A DNA stretch of 64,000 bases from Streptomyces sp. Ru72. GTDB taxonomy: Bacteria > Actinomycetota > Actinomycetes > Streptomycetales > Streptomycetaceae. Of the stretch, positions 25,144-33,970 are shown in pieces. Both the position numbers and the translations under genes were made by a program. Within the stretch, counting starts at the first letter, position 1. Every line of letters begins with the position of its first letter. The notes beneath the pieces are model-generated. The model ran no database searches and was not told the DNA's origin. It saw only the letters and a list, made by a program, of their open reading frames with translations. The DNA is taken from assembly GCF_002920635.1 (NCBI RefSeq), contig NZ_PQSR01000005.1, positions 62,001-126,000 of the forward strand, in the 5' to 3' direction.

Positions 25144-25908
25144 TCACCTCGCCTCCGGCGGCCGCTGCCGCGGCATGTTGGGCCGTGCGCCCGGCGGCGG
25201 GAACCGCCCCGGAAGCGTGCCCTCCGGGCGGGGCGCCGCCGCGCCCGACGACTGCATCGCCAGCGGTGCCGAGCCCGTGCGGAACTCCGCCATCCAGTCC
25301 GCCGTCTCCGAGCGCACCAGCTCGGTCACGTCCTCGGAGAACCGCCGCAGCACCGAAAGGCACCGCTCCGCCGCCTCCGCCGCGGTCCCCTCCGTCGGCC
25401 CCAGGACCTCCCGCACGCTCTCCGACGCCCAGTCGAACTGCAGCGCCTGCAGCCGCCGGCCGATCGCCTGTGCCGTCGCCACGTCCCGCATCCATCCGGA
25501 CGTCACTCCGAAGTACCGGTCCCCCGCCACACACGCGACCCCCACCAGCAGCGACAGATACGCCCACGGGGCCACCCCGTCCGCCACCCCGGTCAGATCC
25601 AGCAGCGGCAGCGCGGCCCCGCACACGGCCCCCACCGCCGCGCCCGCGCGCAGCGCCTGCGCCCCACGCCGTTTCCACACCCGGTTCGAGAGGTACCAGG
25701 CCGCCGTCTCCAGCGCCCGCCGCTCCACCCACCGGTACAGCTCGTCGAGCCGCTGCGCGGGTTCCCCCCAGTCGCCGTGCGGGAACGGCCGGCCCATGAG
25801 GTCGCCGGGGGCGCCGGGGTCGCCCGGGTCGCCCGGCCGCAGCCCCGCCGCTCCGTCGCCCCGCCCGTCCTGGAGCGGACCCTCGGGCTGCATCTCCGGC
25901 TGACTCAC
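25144..25908 (-). CDS. SLATT-domain-like two-helix membrane protein
   Basis: A 254-residue protein. After a Gly/Pro-rich N-terminus it has an amphipathic helix (RLDELYRWVERRALETAAWYLSNRVWKRR) and two adjacent membrane helices (about residues 86-102 and 108-125, LRAGAAVGAVCGAALPLLDL and YLSLLVGVACVAGDRYF). A long soluble helical part follows (ATAQAIGRRLQALQFDWASE). This order matches the SLATT two-helix membrane effector family known from nucleotide-signalling conflict systems. No cyclase or SLOG gene is adjacent, so a stand-alone housekeeping role is likelier here. GTG is chosen with GGGAG 6 nt upstream. It converges with the kinase gene. Confidence 0.6.
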   Translation of the reverse strand: MSQPEMQPEGPLQDGRGDGAAGLRPGDPGDPGAPGDLMGRPFPHGDWGEPAQRLDELYRWVERRALETAAWYLSNRVWKRRGAQALRAGAAVGAVCGAALPLLDLTGVADGVAPWAYLSLLVGVACVAGDRYFGVTSGWMRDVATAQAIGRRLQALQFDWASESVREVLGPTEGTAAEAAERCLSVLRRFSEDVTELVRSETADWMAEFRTGSAPLAMQSSGAAAPRPEGTLPGRFPPPGARPNMPRQRPPEAR

Positions 25909-26296
25909 CCGGCACTCCCTACCTACGGCTATGACGTTCCGCGATGCACAATCCCCTGCACGTTCCGCGGTACGTGCGCTGCTCACTTCGTGCACCCCCG
26001 CAGTGTGCTCGTGACGCATGGTGCTGAAGCGCCGCACCCTTCCTACCGCCGGGCGGGTGGCGGGCAACCTGGTTTCGCGGCTTTTCCGCCCGGAAGGGGG
26101 CCTTGGTCGGGTATACGACGCTCGGCAAACTCACTCGAAAGAGTGCCGCCGTGGGTGGGAACCGAGTCCGGACGGGCTACCCCAGCGCGCACCCCGGTGA
26201 CCACGTAGGCTCGTGCCGAGGCGGCAAACTCCGCCCCGACATCCGTACGCACAAACGCACATCCGAAGCCGAAACCGTACGAGGCAGGAGCTGATC
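25909..26296. promoter_or_regulatory. Divergent promoter region with ACGTTCCGCG direct repeats
   Basis: This 388-bp gap between the SLATT-like gene and ybaB has no coding signal I trust. ACGTTCCGCG occurs at 25934-25943 and 25960-25969, 26 bp apart, just upstream of the SLATT-like gene. The second copy runs into a GTACGT element. No clear -10 was identified for either gene. The ybaB side carries only its Shine-Dalgarno sequence GGCAGGAG. Confidence 0.45.
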
Positions 26297-26635
26297 GTGA
26301 TTCCCGGTGGTGGGCAGCCGAACATGCAGCAGTTGCTCCAGCAGGCCCAGAAGATGCAGCAGGACCTCGCCAACGCGCAGGAGGAGCTGGCGAGGACCGA
26401 GGTCGACGGTCAGGCGGGCGGCGGCCTGGTGAAGGCGACGGTCACCGGCGCCGGCGAGCTGCGCGCCCTGGTCATCGACCCCAAGGCGGTGGACCCGGAG
26501 GACACCGAGACGCTCGCCGACCTGATCGTCGCGGCCGTGCAGGCGGCCAACGAGAACGCGCAGGCGCTCCAGCAGCAGAAGCTCGGCCCGCTGGCCCAGG
26601 GTCTCGGCGGCGGCATCCCCGGCCTGCCGTTCTGA
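26297..26635 (+). CDS. YbaB/EbfC-family nucleoid-associated protein
   Basis: A 112-residue protein of the YbaB/EbfC family, small dimeric DNA-binding nucleoid proteins. The long coiled first helix ([21 protein letters not shown]) and the sheet [20 protein letters not shown] are intact, followed by a Gly-rich tail ([11 protein letters not shown]) usual in actinobacteria. The GTG start follows GGCAGGAG. Its position directly upstream of recR is conserved across bacteria, pointing to a link with recombination or replication structure. Confidence 0.93.
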   Translation: MIPGGGQPNMQQLLQQAQKMQQDLANAQEELARTEVDGQAGGGLVKATVTGAGELRALVIDPKAVDPEDTETLADLIVAAVQAANENAQALQQQKLGPLAQGLGGGIPGLPF

Positions 26636-26705
26636 GCCCACCGGGCGGTCCCGCCCGGGGAAGGACGTCCACCGGACCGTCCCTTCTGCGCAAGGCAAGC
26701 GCCAA

Positions 26706-26748
26706 CTACCGTACGTACGAGCAGACCGAGCCCGGCTACCGTACGTAC
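26706..26748. repeat. Direct repeats CTACCGTACGTAC upstream of recR
   Basis: CTACCGTACGTAC is repeated at 26706-26718 and 26736-26748, an offset of exactly 30 bp, and each copy contains the palindrome GTACGTAC. They lie between ybaB and recR, 27-69 nt before the recR start, a good position for an operator. Confidence 0.6.
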
Positions 26749-26774
26749 CGAAGCTCTTCAGGAAAGGCAGTCCG

Positions 26775-27374
26775 TTGTACGAAGGCGTGGTCCAGGACCT
26801 CATCGACGAGCTGGGGCGGCTGCCCGGCGTCGGTCCCAAGAGCGCGCAGCGGATCGCCTTCCACATCCTGCAGGCCGAGCCGACGGACGTGCGCCGCCTC
26901 GCCCAGGCGCTGCTCGAGGTGAAGGCGAAGGTCCGCTTCTGCGCGACCTGCGGCAACGTCGCGCAGGAGGAGCTGTGCGGCATCTGCCGCGACGCCCGCC
27001 GCGACCCGTCCGTCATCTGCGTGGTGGAGGAGCCGAAGGACGTCGTCGCGATCGAGCGGACCCGGGAGTTCCGGGGCCGCTACCACGTGCTCGGCGGTGC
27101 GATCAGCCCCATCGAGGGCGTGGGACCCGACGATCTGCGCATCCGCGAACTGCTCGCGCGACTGGCCGACGGCACGGTCACCGAGCTGATCCTGGCCACG
27201 GACCCCAACCTGGAGGGCGAGGCCACGGCCACGTACCTCGCCAGGATGATCAAACCCATGGGCCTGAAGGTCACCCGCCTGGCCAGCGGCCTCCCGGTGG
27301 GTGGCGACCTGGAATACGCGGACGAGGTCACCCTCGGCCGCGCCTTCGAGGGGAGACGACTCCTAGATGTCTGA
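26775..27374 (+). CDS. recR: Recombination protein RecR
   Basis: A 199-residue protein of normal RecR length. It holds the helix-hairpin-helix ([20 protein letters not shown]), the Cys4 zinc finger ([16 protein letters not shown]), the Toprim domain ([15 protein letters not shown] ... [12 protein letters not shown]) and the C-terminal Walker-B-like strand ([21 protein letters not shown]). With RecF and RecO it loads RecA onto gapped DNA. The TTG start places HhH residues correctly and follows GGAAAGG. It overlaps the next gene by 8 nt. Confidence 0.97.
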   Translation: MYEGVVQDLIDELGRLPGVGPKSAQRIAFHILQAEPTDVRRLAQALLEVKAKVRFCATCGNVAQEELCGICRDARRDPSVICVVEEPKDVVAIERTREFRGRYHVLGGAISPIEGVGPDDLRIRELLARLADGTVTELILATDPNLEGEATATYLARMIKPMGLKVTRLASGLPVGGDLEYADEVTLGRAFEGRRLLDV

Positions 27375-28026
27375 CGCCACGCTGCACGCGACGACGCAGG
27401 ACCCGGACGACTTCGCGGTCCAGATCGCGGACCAGATCGAGAGCTTCCTGGTCGCCGTCACGGAGGTCGCGAAGGGCGACGAGCCGGACTCGGCGGTCCC
27501 GTTCCTCCTGCTGGAGGTCTCCCAGCTGCTCCTGGCCGGCGGCCGCCTCGGCGCGCACGAGGACATCGTCCCCGACGAGCGCTACGAGCCGGACCCGGGC
27601 CCGGAGGCGGACGTGGACGAGCTGCGCGAACGGCTCGCCGCCATGCTGGAGCCGGTCGACGTCTACTCCGAGGTCTTCGACCCGTACGAGCCGCGCAAGG
27701 CCCCGGTCCCTGCCCGTATCTCCGACGACCTGGCGGACGTCATCACGGACCTGCGCCACGGCATGGCCCACTACCGGGCCGGCCGCACCACGGAGGCCCT
27801 GTGGTGGTGGCAGTTCTCGTACTTCTCCAACTGGGGCGCCACCGCCTCCGCCACGCTCCGCGCCCTGCAGTCCGTGGTAGCGCACGTCCGCCTGAACCAG
27901 CCCCTGGAGGAACTGGACGGCCTCGACACCGACCAGGACCTCGGCGACGAGATACTCGCGGAGGAGGCCGGCCGGGTCATGGCGAAGGAGATCGCGGACC
28001 CGCTGGGGATGCGTCCGGTGAAGTAG
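27367..28026 (+). CDS. DUF5063 domain protein
   Basis: A 219-residue acidic soluble protein matching the DUF5063 family, in which a helical bundle ([42 protein letters not shown]) is conserved. Function is unknown. It overlaps recR by 8 nt and is therefore co-translated with it, an arrangement conserved in streptomycetes. The stop codon lies in a triple 15-bp repeat. No DNA-binding or catalytic motif could be identified. Confidence 0.8.
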   Translation: MSDATLHATTQDPDDFAVQIADQIESFLVAVTEVAKGDEPDSAVPFLLLEVSQLLLAGGRLGAHEDIVPDERYEPDPGPEADVDELRERLAAMLEPVDVYSEVFDPYEPRKAPVPARISDDLADVITDLRHGMAHYRAGRTTEALWWWQFSYFSNWGATASATLRALQSVVAHVRLNQPLEELDGLDTDQDLGDEILAEEAGRVMAKEIADPLGMRPVK

Positions 28027-28066
28027 GCCGGCGGTCAGTAGGCCGGCGGTCAGTAGGCCGGCGGTC
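28022..28066 (+). repeat. Triple tandem 15-bp repeat at the 3' end of the DUF5063 gene
   Basis: AGTAGGCCGGCGGTC is present three times head to tail (28022, 28037, 28052). The first copy contains the TAG stop codon of the DUF5063 gene, so copy-number change would not alter the protein. Confidence 0.9.
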
Positions 28067-28080
28067 CGCGAGCCGGGTGG

Positions 28081-28815
28081 TCACACCAGCCCGGCGACTC
28101 CCTTTCCGAGGGTGCTCAGACCTCCGGCCAGCGCGAGCAGCAGGACCAGGGCGCGGGCGCGCCGCTCGGGCACGCGTCCGGCGAGCGCCCTGCCGATCAG
28201 GGCTCCTGTCGCCAGGGCGAGGACGGCGAGGACCCAGACGGGCGCGGTGAGCCGGGGCGGCTTGTTGGACGCCACGGACACGACGTTGACGACGACGCCG
28301 TAGAACTGCGCGTTCGGCACGAACTCGCGCACGCTCCAGTCGGCGTTCAGGGCGTACAGGGAGACGGGCGGTCCACCGACCCCGGCGGCCGAGTTCATGA
28401 AACCGCCCAGGCCGCCGGCGACGACGGCCCCGCGGCCGCCGCGCAGGGCCGGCACCCGCAGGCCCCGCACGACCAGTACGACCGCCACGGTGACGAGTGC
28501 CCCCATCGACGCCAGCAGCAGGGGTTCCGGCAGGTGCCGGGCCACCCACGTCCCGGCGGGCACCGTGATCACGGCGGCGACGCACAACGGCACCATCACC
28601 GGGACCCGCACCCTGCGCCACCCCTCGGCGATCCCCACGACGCTGATGGCCCCCGCGGCGCAGTTGGCGAGCACGACGCCCTGGGCCGGACCGAGCAGCA
28701 GCACCAGCGCGGGCACGGCGACGAGCGCGAACCCCATCCCGGTCAGCCACTGCACACACCCGCCGAGCAGTACGATCCCGGCCAGCAGCACGTCTCCCGC
28801 CCACCCATGCGTCAC
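28081..28815 (-). CDS. TauE/SafE (TSUP) family anion exporter
   Basis: A 244-residue protein with about eight membrane helices, of the TSUP family that exports sulfite, sulfonates or organosulfur anions. The repeated half signature is visible: GGCVQWLTGMGFALVAVPALVLLLGP near the start and GGLGGFMNSAAGVGGPPVSLYAL in the second half. No strong Shine-Dalgarno supports one start; GTG 28815 puts the first helix 7 residues in, whereas ATG 28854 would add 13 residues. It lies opposite the lysC promoter region. Its substrate cannot be read from sequence. Confidence 0.85.
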   Translation of the reverse strand: MTHGWAGDVLLAGIVLLGGCVQWLTGMGFALVAVPALVLLLGPAQGVVLANCAAGAISVVGIAEGWRRVRVPVMVPLCVAAVITVPAGTWVARHLPEPLLLASMGALVTVAVVLVVRGLRVPALRGGRGAVVAGGLGGFMNSAAGVGGPPVSLYALNADWSVREFVPNAQFYGVVVNVVSVASNKPPRLTAPVWVLAVLALATGALIGRALAGRVPERRARALVLLLALAGGLSTLGKGVAGLV

Positions 28816-29152
28816 AGGCCGGCATTCTGGCGCCCGTCGGCTCAAGGCGTCCATGACATCCGTGCCCGACAGGGAGTTCGCACCCGCTGCTGTGACTCGC
28901 GGCACGTTTCGCGTACCGGCCCAGCCGTGGGGCAGATGCCGTGCTGAGCGGCCTCGGGTGCCGACGGGAAGCGGTGGTGAAAAACCGTCGTACGGCCGTC
29001 GTGCATCCGAAGAAAACCGGGATGATCCCCGCGTGAGCGGGACATCTCACCATGCGGTATCCCGGAAGGGAAATTGGGTCGCTCGATAGACTGAGCCGAC
29101 CGCACCTGCGTCTCGCAGGCGCGGAAAGAGACGGACTGAGCGAGGAGCGCAC
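28816..29152 (+). promoter_or_regulatory. lysC promoter and leader region
   Basis: This 337-bp gap has no gene I can support. A -10 hexamer TAGACT (29087-29092) would give a leader of about 55 nt containing the hairpin CCTGCG-TCT-CGCAGG (29105-29119). GAGCGAGGAGCG is the Shine-Dalgarno region. I see no lysine riboswitch; the leader is too short for one. Confidence 0.5.
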
Positions 29153-30445
29153 GTGGGCCTTGTCGTGCAGAAGTACGGAGGCTCCTCCGTAGCCGATGCC
29201 GAAGGCATCAAGCGCGTCGCCAAGCGGATCGTGGAAGCGAAGAAGAACGGCAACCAGGTGGTTGTCGTCGTTTCCGCGATGGGCGACACGACGGACGAGC
29301 TGATCGATCTCGCCGAGCAGGTTTCCCCGATCCCTGCCGGGCGCGAGCTCGACATGCTGCTGACCGCCGGAGAGCGGATCTCCATGGCACTGCTGGCCAT
29401 GGCGATCAAAAACCTGGGTCACGAGGCCCAGTCGTTCACCGGCAGCCAGGCAGGTGTCATCACCGACTCGGTCCACAACAAAGCCCGGATCATCGACGTC
29501 ACGCCGGGTCGCATCCGGACCGCGCTGGACGAGGGCAACATCTGCATCGTCGCCGGCTTCCAGGGCGTCAGCCAGGACAAGAAGGACATCACCACGCTCG
29601 GTCGTGGTGGCTCGGACACCACGGCGGTGGCCCTCGCGGCCGCCCTCGACGCCGAGGTGTGCGAGATCTACACCGACGTCGACGGCGTGTTCACCGCCGA
29701 CCCGCGCGTGGTGAAGAAGGCCAGGAAGATCGACTGGATCTCCTTCGAGGACATGCTGGAGCTGGCCTCGTCCGGGTCCAAGGTGCTGCTCCACCGCTGT
29801 GTGGAGTACGCCCGCCGCTACAACATCCCGATCCACGTCCGCTCCTCCTTCAGCGGGTTGCAGGGCACGTGGGTCAGCAGCGAGCCAGTCGTTCGAAAGA
29901 CACAGCAGCAAGGGGAAACGAAGGTGGAGCAGGCCATCATCTCCGGTGTCGCGCACGACACCTCCGAGGCCAAGATCACGGTCGTCGGCGTGCCGGACAA
30001 GCCGGGCGAGGCCGCCTCGATCTTCCGCGCCATCGCCGACGCCGAGATCAACATCGACATGGTCGTGCAGAACGTGTCGGCCGCGTCGACGGGCCTGACG
30101 GACATCTCCTTCACGCTCCCGAAGAGCGAGGGGCGCAAGGCGATCGACGCCCTGGAGAAGGCCAAGACCGCGATCGGCTTCGACTCGCTGCGCTACGACG
30201 ACCAGATCGGCAAGATCTCCCTCGTCGGCGCCGGGATGAAGACGAACCCGGGTGTCACGGCCGACTTCTTCACGGCGCTGTCCGACGCGGGCGTGAACAT
30301 CGAGCTGATCTCGACCTCCGAGATCCGCATCTCGGTCGTCACGCGCAAGGACGACGTGCCCGAGGCGGTCCGCGCGGTGCACACCGCGTTCGGTCTGGAC
30401 TCCGAGAGCGACGAGGCGGTCGTCTACGGAGGCACCGGGCGATGA
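29153..30445 (+). CDS. lysC: Aspartokinase
   Basis: A 430-residue enzyme. It phosphorylates aspartate, the entry to lysine, diaminopimelate, methionine, threonine and isoleucine. The N-terminal kinase domain shows [40 protein letters not shown] and [15 protein letters not shown]; two ACT regulatory domains fill the C-terminal third. An internal GTG start for a beta subunit lies at 29924. It overlaps the asd ATG by 4 nt, the classical ask-asd operon. Feedback inhibition by lysine plus threonine is typical for this type, though not read from the sequence. Confidence 0.97.
   Translation: MGLVVQKYGGSSVADAEGIKRVAKRIVEAKKNGNQVVVVVSAMGDTTDELIDLAEQVSPIPAGRELDMLLTAGERISMALLAMAIKNLGHEAQSFTGSQAGVITDSVHNKARIIDVTPGRIRTALDEGNICIVAGFQGVSQDKKDITTLGRGGSDTTAVALAAALDAEVCEIYTDVDGVFTADPRVVKKARKIDWISFEDMLELASSGSKVLLHRCVEYARRYNIPIHVRSSFSGLQGTWVSSEPVVRKTQQQGETKVEQAIISGVAHDTSEAKITVVGVPDKPGEAASIFRAIADAEINIDMVVQNVSAASTGLTDISFTLPKSEGRKAIDALEKAKTAIGFDSLRYDDQIGKISLVGAGMKTNPGVTADFFTALSDAGVNIELISTSEIRISVVTRKDDVPEAVRAVHTAFGLDSESDEAVVYGGTGR
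29924..30445 (+). other. Internal start: aspartokinase beta subunit
   Basis: An in-frame GTG within lysC, preceded by AAGGGGAAACGAAG, would make a 173-residue protein starting [20 protein letters not shown]. Its start and length match the separately translated beta subunit of the corynebacterial alpha2beta2 aspartokinase, which consists of the two ACT domains. Its use here is inferred. Confidence 0.75.
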
Positions 30446-31521
30446 CCGGGCTCCCCCGCGGGGGGACGAAGCCGACGCTCGCGGTCGTGGGTGCGACCGG
30501 GGCCGTCGGTTCGGTCATGCTCCAGATCCTGTCCCAGCACGCGGACATCTGGGGCGAGATCCGTCTGCTCGCCTCGCCGCGCTCGGCCGGCCGCAAGCTG
30601 GCCGTGCGCGGCGAGGAGGTCGAGGTCGTGGCGATCTCCGAAGAGGCGCTCGTCGGTGTCGACGTGGCGATGTTCGACGTACCGGACGAGGTCGCGGCGC
30701 ACTGGGCGCCCATCGCCGCCGCGCTGGGCGCGATCGTGGTGGACAACTCGGGCGCGTTCCGCATGGACCCCGATGTCCCGCTGGTCGTGCCGGAGGTCAA
30801 TCCGCACGCCGCCCGGGTGCGTCCGCGCGGCATCATCGCCAACCCCAACTGCACGACGCTGTCGATGATCGTGGCCCTCGGCGCCCTGCACGCCGAGTTC
30901 GGGCTGCGCGAGCTCGTCGTCTCCTCCTACCAGGCCGTGAGCGGCGCGGGCCGTGCGGGCATCGACACCCTGCGGCAGCAGCTGTCGCTGGTCGCGGGCA
31001 CGGAGCTGGGCACCAAGCCCGGTGACGTACGGCGGGTGGTGGGCGACAACACCGGGCCCTTCCCGGAGCCCGTCGCGCTCAACGTCGTGCCGTGGGCCGG
31101 GTCGCCGCGCGAGGACGGGTGGTCCTCGGAGGAGATGAAGGTCCGCGACGAGTCCCGCAAGATCCTTGGGCTGCCCCAGCTGCGCGTGGCCGTCACCTGT
31201 GTCCGCGTGCCGGTGGTCACGACGCACTCGCTGACCGTCCACGCCTGTTTCGAGGGCGAGGTCACGGTGGACCGGGCACGCGAGATCCTCGCCACAGCGC
31301 CCGGCGTCGTCCTGTTCGACAATCCGGAGGCGGGCGAATTCCCCACGCCCGCGGACGTGGTGGGCACCGACCCCACGTGGGTCGGCCGGGTGCGGCGGGC
31401 CCTGGACGACCCCACGGCGCTCGAACTCTTCGTCTGCGGTGACAACCTGCGCAAGGGTGCCGCACTGAACACCGCGCAGATCGCCGAACTGGTGGCGGGG
31501 GAACTGGGCGCCACCGCGTAG
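30442..31521 (+). CDS. asd: Aspartate-semialdehyde dehydrogenase
   Basis: A 359-residue NADPH enzyme converting aspartyl phosphate to aspartate semialdehyde, one step after LysC. It has the Rossmann loop [16 protein letters not shown], the active-site cysteine C137 in [10 protein letters not shown], and the catalytic histidine region in the C-terminal half. The ATG is in the ATGA overlap with lysC. About 15 residues at the N-terminus precede the Rossmann strand, slightly more than in enteric enzymes. Essential for cell-wall diaminopimelate. Confidence 0.96.
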   Translation: MTGLPRGGTKPTLAVVGATGAVGSVMLQILSQHADIWGEIRLLASPRSAGRKLAVRGEEVEVVAISEEALVGVDVAMFDVPDEVAAHWAPIAAALGAIVVDNSGAFRMDPDVPLVVPEVNPHAARVRPRGIIANPNCTTLSMIVALGALHAEFGLRELVVSSYQAVSGAGRAGIDTLRQQLSLVAGTELGTKPGDVRRVVGDNTGPFPEPVALNVVPWAGSPREDGWSSEEMKVRDESRKILGLPQLRVAVTCVRVPVVTTHSLTVHACFEGEVTVDRAREILATAPGVVLFDNPEAGEFPTPADVVGTDPTWVGRVRRALDDPTALELFVCGDNLRKGAALNTAQIAELVAGELGATA

Positions 31522-31577
31522 TGCCCCGACAGGCGGCCGGCGGCCGGAAACCTCCTCGCCGGTGGCTGAAACGTTTG

Positions 31578-31696
31578 TAGGATCTATGTGGGTTGCACGG
31601 ACCATCCCGTGGTCCGGACCTTGAATCGAAGTCTCTCGGCGTTCGAAGATTTCACTCCCCGCCCTCGCAACCGCGCGCAGGGCGGGGAGCGTCTTT
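31578..31696 (+). ncRNA. Candidate small RNA or terminated leader between asd and the sigma gene
   Basis: A -10 hexamer TAGGAT (31578-31583) is followed by a hairpin GGACCA-TCCCG-TGGTCC (about 31600-31617). A strong terminator-like stem then follows, CTCCCCGCCCT (31655-31665) with AGGGCGGGGAG (31679-31689), trailing CGTCTTT. The transcript would be about 105 nt, ending some 195 nt before the sigma gene. It could be an independent sRNA or an attenuated leader. This 369-bp gap contains no supported gene. Confidence 0.4.
31655..31689 (+). terminator. Terminator hairpin downstream of asd
   Basis: Perfect 11-bp stem CTCCCCGCCCT/AGGGCGGGGAG with a 13-nt loop, then CGTCTTT. It could end either the lysC-asd transcript or the candidate RNA started at 31590. 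Confidence 0.7.
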
Positions 31697-31890
31697 GCGG
31701 TCGCCCTTCGGGGGGCTGAGCACCACCACACACGGGGCATAGGGGAAGAGCTGGTACGCATGAGGGCACTTGACGCACGGTCCGGTGCGCTGGGGGGCGC
31801 AGGGGAGGGCGTGCAGGCGGATGTGCTGTCCGACGGGAACGTGATGCCTGTCGCGTACAACCCTGGCGGGGGCAGACGTGTCCAACTGGC

Positions 31891-32559
31891 GTGGCAGAGG
31901 TACTCGAATTCACCGCGGTACAGGCGAGGGGCGCGGCCCTTCGTCCGCCCCGCCGCCCCCGGATGCCCGGCGCGCCCGGCGGCATGCCGGTGATCGCCCC
32001 CATGCCCGCAGCGCGGCCCACCCGCATACCGAACCAGCGCGAGGACGCAGAGGAGACGACGGCCGCCGGCACCACGGTCGACCATCTCACCGAGACCTAT
32101 CGCGCCCACTACCGCTCCCTGCTGGGTCTGGCGGCGCTCCTCCTCGACGACACCGCGTCCTGCGAGGACGTCGTCCAGGAGGCGTTCATCCGCGTGCACT
32201 CCGCGCGCAAGCGCGTGCGCGACCCGGAGAAGACCCTCGCGTACCTCCGCCAGACCGTCGTCAACCTGTCGCGCTCCACGCTGCGCCGCCGCATCCTCGG
32301 TCTGAAGCTCCTGACGAAGCCGATGCCGGACATGGCGAGCGCCGAGGAGGGCGCGTACGACCAGTTGGAGCGCGACTCGCTGATCAAGGCGATGAAGGGC
32401 CTGCAGCGCCGTCAGCGTGAGGTCCTCGTGCTGCGCTACTTCGCCGATATGACCGAGGCTCAGGTGGCTCAGACGCTGGGTATATCGCTGGGTTCGGTGA
32501 AGGCGTACGGCTCGCGCGGCATCGCGGCGCTCCGTGTCGCCATGGGGGCATCGGCATGA
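31891..32559 (+). CDS. SigE-family RNA polymerase sigma factor
   Basis: A 222-residue sigma factor with a basic, proline-rich N-terminal extension of about 55 residues. Region 2 follows (YRAHYRSLLGLAALLLDDTASCEDVVQEAFIRVHS), then region 4 (LQRRQREVLVLRYFADMTEAQVAQTLGISLGSVKAYGSRG). It is of the actinobacterial SigE/ECF-type subfamily. GTG 31891 has no good Shine-Dalgarno, and ATG 31984 (starting MPVIAPM) is a realistic shorter start. Its stop shares ATGA with the next gene, a membrane protein that is its likely anti-sigma partner. Confidence 0.88.
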   Translation: MAEVLEFTAVQARGAALRPPRRPRMPGAPGGMPVIAPMPAARPTRIPNQREDAEETTAAGTTVDHLTETYRAHYRSLLGLAALLLDDTASCEDVVQEAFIRVHSARKRVRDPEKTLAYLRQTVVNLSRSTLRRRILGLKLLTKPMPDMASAEEGAYDQLERDSLIKAMKGLQRRQREVLVLRYFADMTEAQVAQTLGISLGSVKAYGSRGIAALRVAMGASA

Positions 32560-33908
32560 GCAAGTACGAGGAGCGCACTCCCTGGGGGCGCGACTCCCAC
32601 GAACGACACGAACCGTACGAGTGGCACGAGCCGACGGACCGGTCACGGTCCCTCGAGGCCGACCACGAGCAGCACGCTGGGAACGGAACCGTGAACCACC
32701 GCCCCGACGACCACGTCCGTGCGGACACCGAACGGGACCGCGCCGCCGCGGACCACCTCTCCGAAGCCCTCGGCACCGACACGGGCGGTGCCGGTGACGG
32801 CCACGGCGCGGGGAGGGACCGGCTCCTTGCGGCGCTCGGGGGAGGCGGGGCCGGGTCGGGCTCCGGCGGTGGCGAGGATCTGCCCGCCGGCGACGACGAT
32901 ATGCCCGAGGGGCTCGGTGCGGACGAACTGGCGCTGCGGCGGTTGCTGCACCAGGCCGTGCGCGACATCGAGCCGCGCGAGGGCGGCCTCGACCATCTGC
33001 GGCGTGCGGTACCCGCCCGGCGGGCCCGCAAGCGGCAGGCCGTGGTCGGCATGGCGGCCGCCGCCCTGTTCGTCGGCACCGCGATCCCGGCCCTCGTCCA
33101 CGTCTCCAGCGCCACGGGTTCCAACGCCGACCCGTCCATCGCCGGCCAGGTCTCACAGGCTCAGGGCGACGCCGACCAGGGCAAGGGCCCGGACGGCGGT
33201 TCCAGCGGTTCAGCCGGCTCGGCCGGGACGTCCAAGGAGACGGGCAAGGGGAGCCAGAAGGGCCAGGAGGACAAGGGCAAGGGGACGGCAGACGGTGCCA
33301 CCGGCGGGGCGAACCCGTCGGCTTCCGCGCAGACCGCACCCGCGTGCACCGCGGCGCAGCTCGGCCAGCCGACCGCCACCGCGGGCGCCCCGGACTCCAC
33401 CGGCGCGGTCTACGGCACGTTCCGCGTCACGAACACCTCCACCACGAGCTGTACCGCCTCGGGCAGCGGCACCGTCACCACGGCCACCCAGGGCGCGGCG
33501 AACCCCGCGAAGATCACCGTGGTGAACCATGTCAGCGGCGACCCGGCCACCGGCCTGCCCGACCCGACGCAGGAAGTCTCCTCCCTGGTGCTCAAGCCCG
33601 GAGCGGCTTACGAGGTCAAGTTCGCCTGGGTGCCCTCGGAGACCTGCCCGACCACGGGCAGCGGCACCGGGGGTGGCGGGGGCGCCTCACCCGACCCCAG
33701 CCCCTCGGACAGTACGAGCACGAGCGGCGGCGGCTCGAGCCCGGAGAGCAGCGGCACGTCACCGCAGCTCATGACGGAGGACGGCGTGGCCGACGGCAGT
33801 GTGACCGTCTCCCTCACTCCGGGCACCGGCGCCGCGAGCTCCTCGACCACCATCGCGAACGCCTGTGCCGGCACGGTCTACCACACGGGGATGCTGGCGG
33901 GGTCCTGA
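32556..33908 (+). CDS. Membrane protein coupled to the sigma factor, putative anti-sigma factor
   Basis: A 450-residue protein. The N-terminal 150 residues are highly charged and Gly-rich, with a helical patch (GLGADELALRRLLHQAVRDIEPREGGLDHLRRA) that is a plausible sigma-binding region. One membrane helix lies at about 170-192 (AVVGMAAAALFVGTAIPAL), followed by a Ser/Gly linker and an external beta-rich domain from about 255 with cysteine pairs (PACTAAQL, SCTASGS, ETCPTTG, NACAGTV) resembling DUF4232-like secreted domains. No zinc-binding HxxxCxxC is present. It is coupled to the sigma gene by ATGA. Anti-sigma function is inference. Confidence 0.7.
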   Translation: MSKYEERTPWGRDSHERHEPYEWHEPTDRSRSLEADHEQHAGNGTVNHRPDDHVRADTERDRAAADHLSEALGTDTGGAGDGHGAGRDRLLAALGGGGAGSGSGGGEDLPAGDDDMPEGLGADELALRRLLHQAVRDIEPREGGLDHLRRAVPARRARKRQAVVGMAAAALFVGTAIPALVHVSSATGSNADPSIAGQVSQAQGDADQGKGPDGGSSGSAGSAGTSKETGKGSQKGQEDKGKGTADGATGGANPSASAQTAPACTAAQLGQPTATAGAPDSTGAVYGTFRVTNTSTTSCTASGSGTVTTATQGAANPAKITVVNHVSGDPATGLPDPTQEVSSLVLKPGAAYEVKFAWVPSETCPTTGSGTGGGGGASPDPSPSDSTSTSGGGSSPESSGTSPQLMTEDGVADGSVTVSLTPGTGAASSSTTIANACAGTVYHTGMLAGS

Positions 33909-33912
33909 GCCC

Positions 33913-33970
33913 GAGGCAGCGGCACCACGGCCGGCCGGACCTGCCTCAGGGGCCGCTCGGCCGCTGCCTC
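33913..33970. terminator. Bidirectional terminator between convergent genes
   Basis: GAGGCAGCGGC (33913-33923) pairs with GCCGCTGCCTC (33960-33970), an 11-bp stem around a 36-nt region. It serves the upstream membrane-protein gene and the converging SURF1 gene, whose stop codon lies inside it. Confidence 0.55.

Noticed and set aside
25144..25908. CBASS-like immunity system based on the SLATT-like protein
   Set aside because: There is no nucleotide cyclase, SLOG, Cap-type or nuclease gene next to it; the neighbours are a Ser/Thr kinase and ybaB-recR.
28816..29152. Lysine or threonine riboswitch before lysC
   Set aside because: The leader from the likely -10 is about 55 nt with one small hairpin, too short for a lysine riboswitch.
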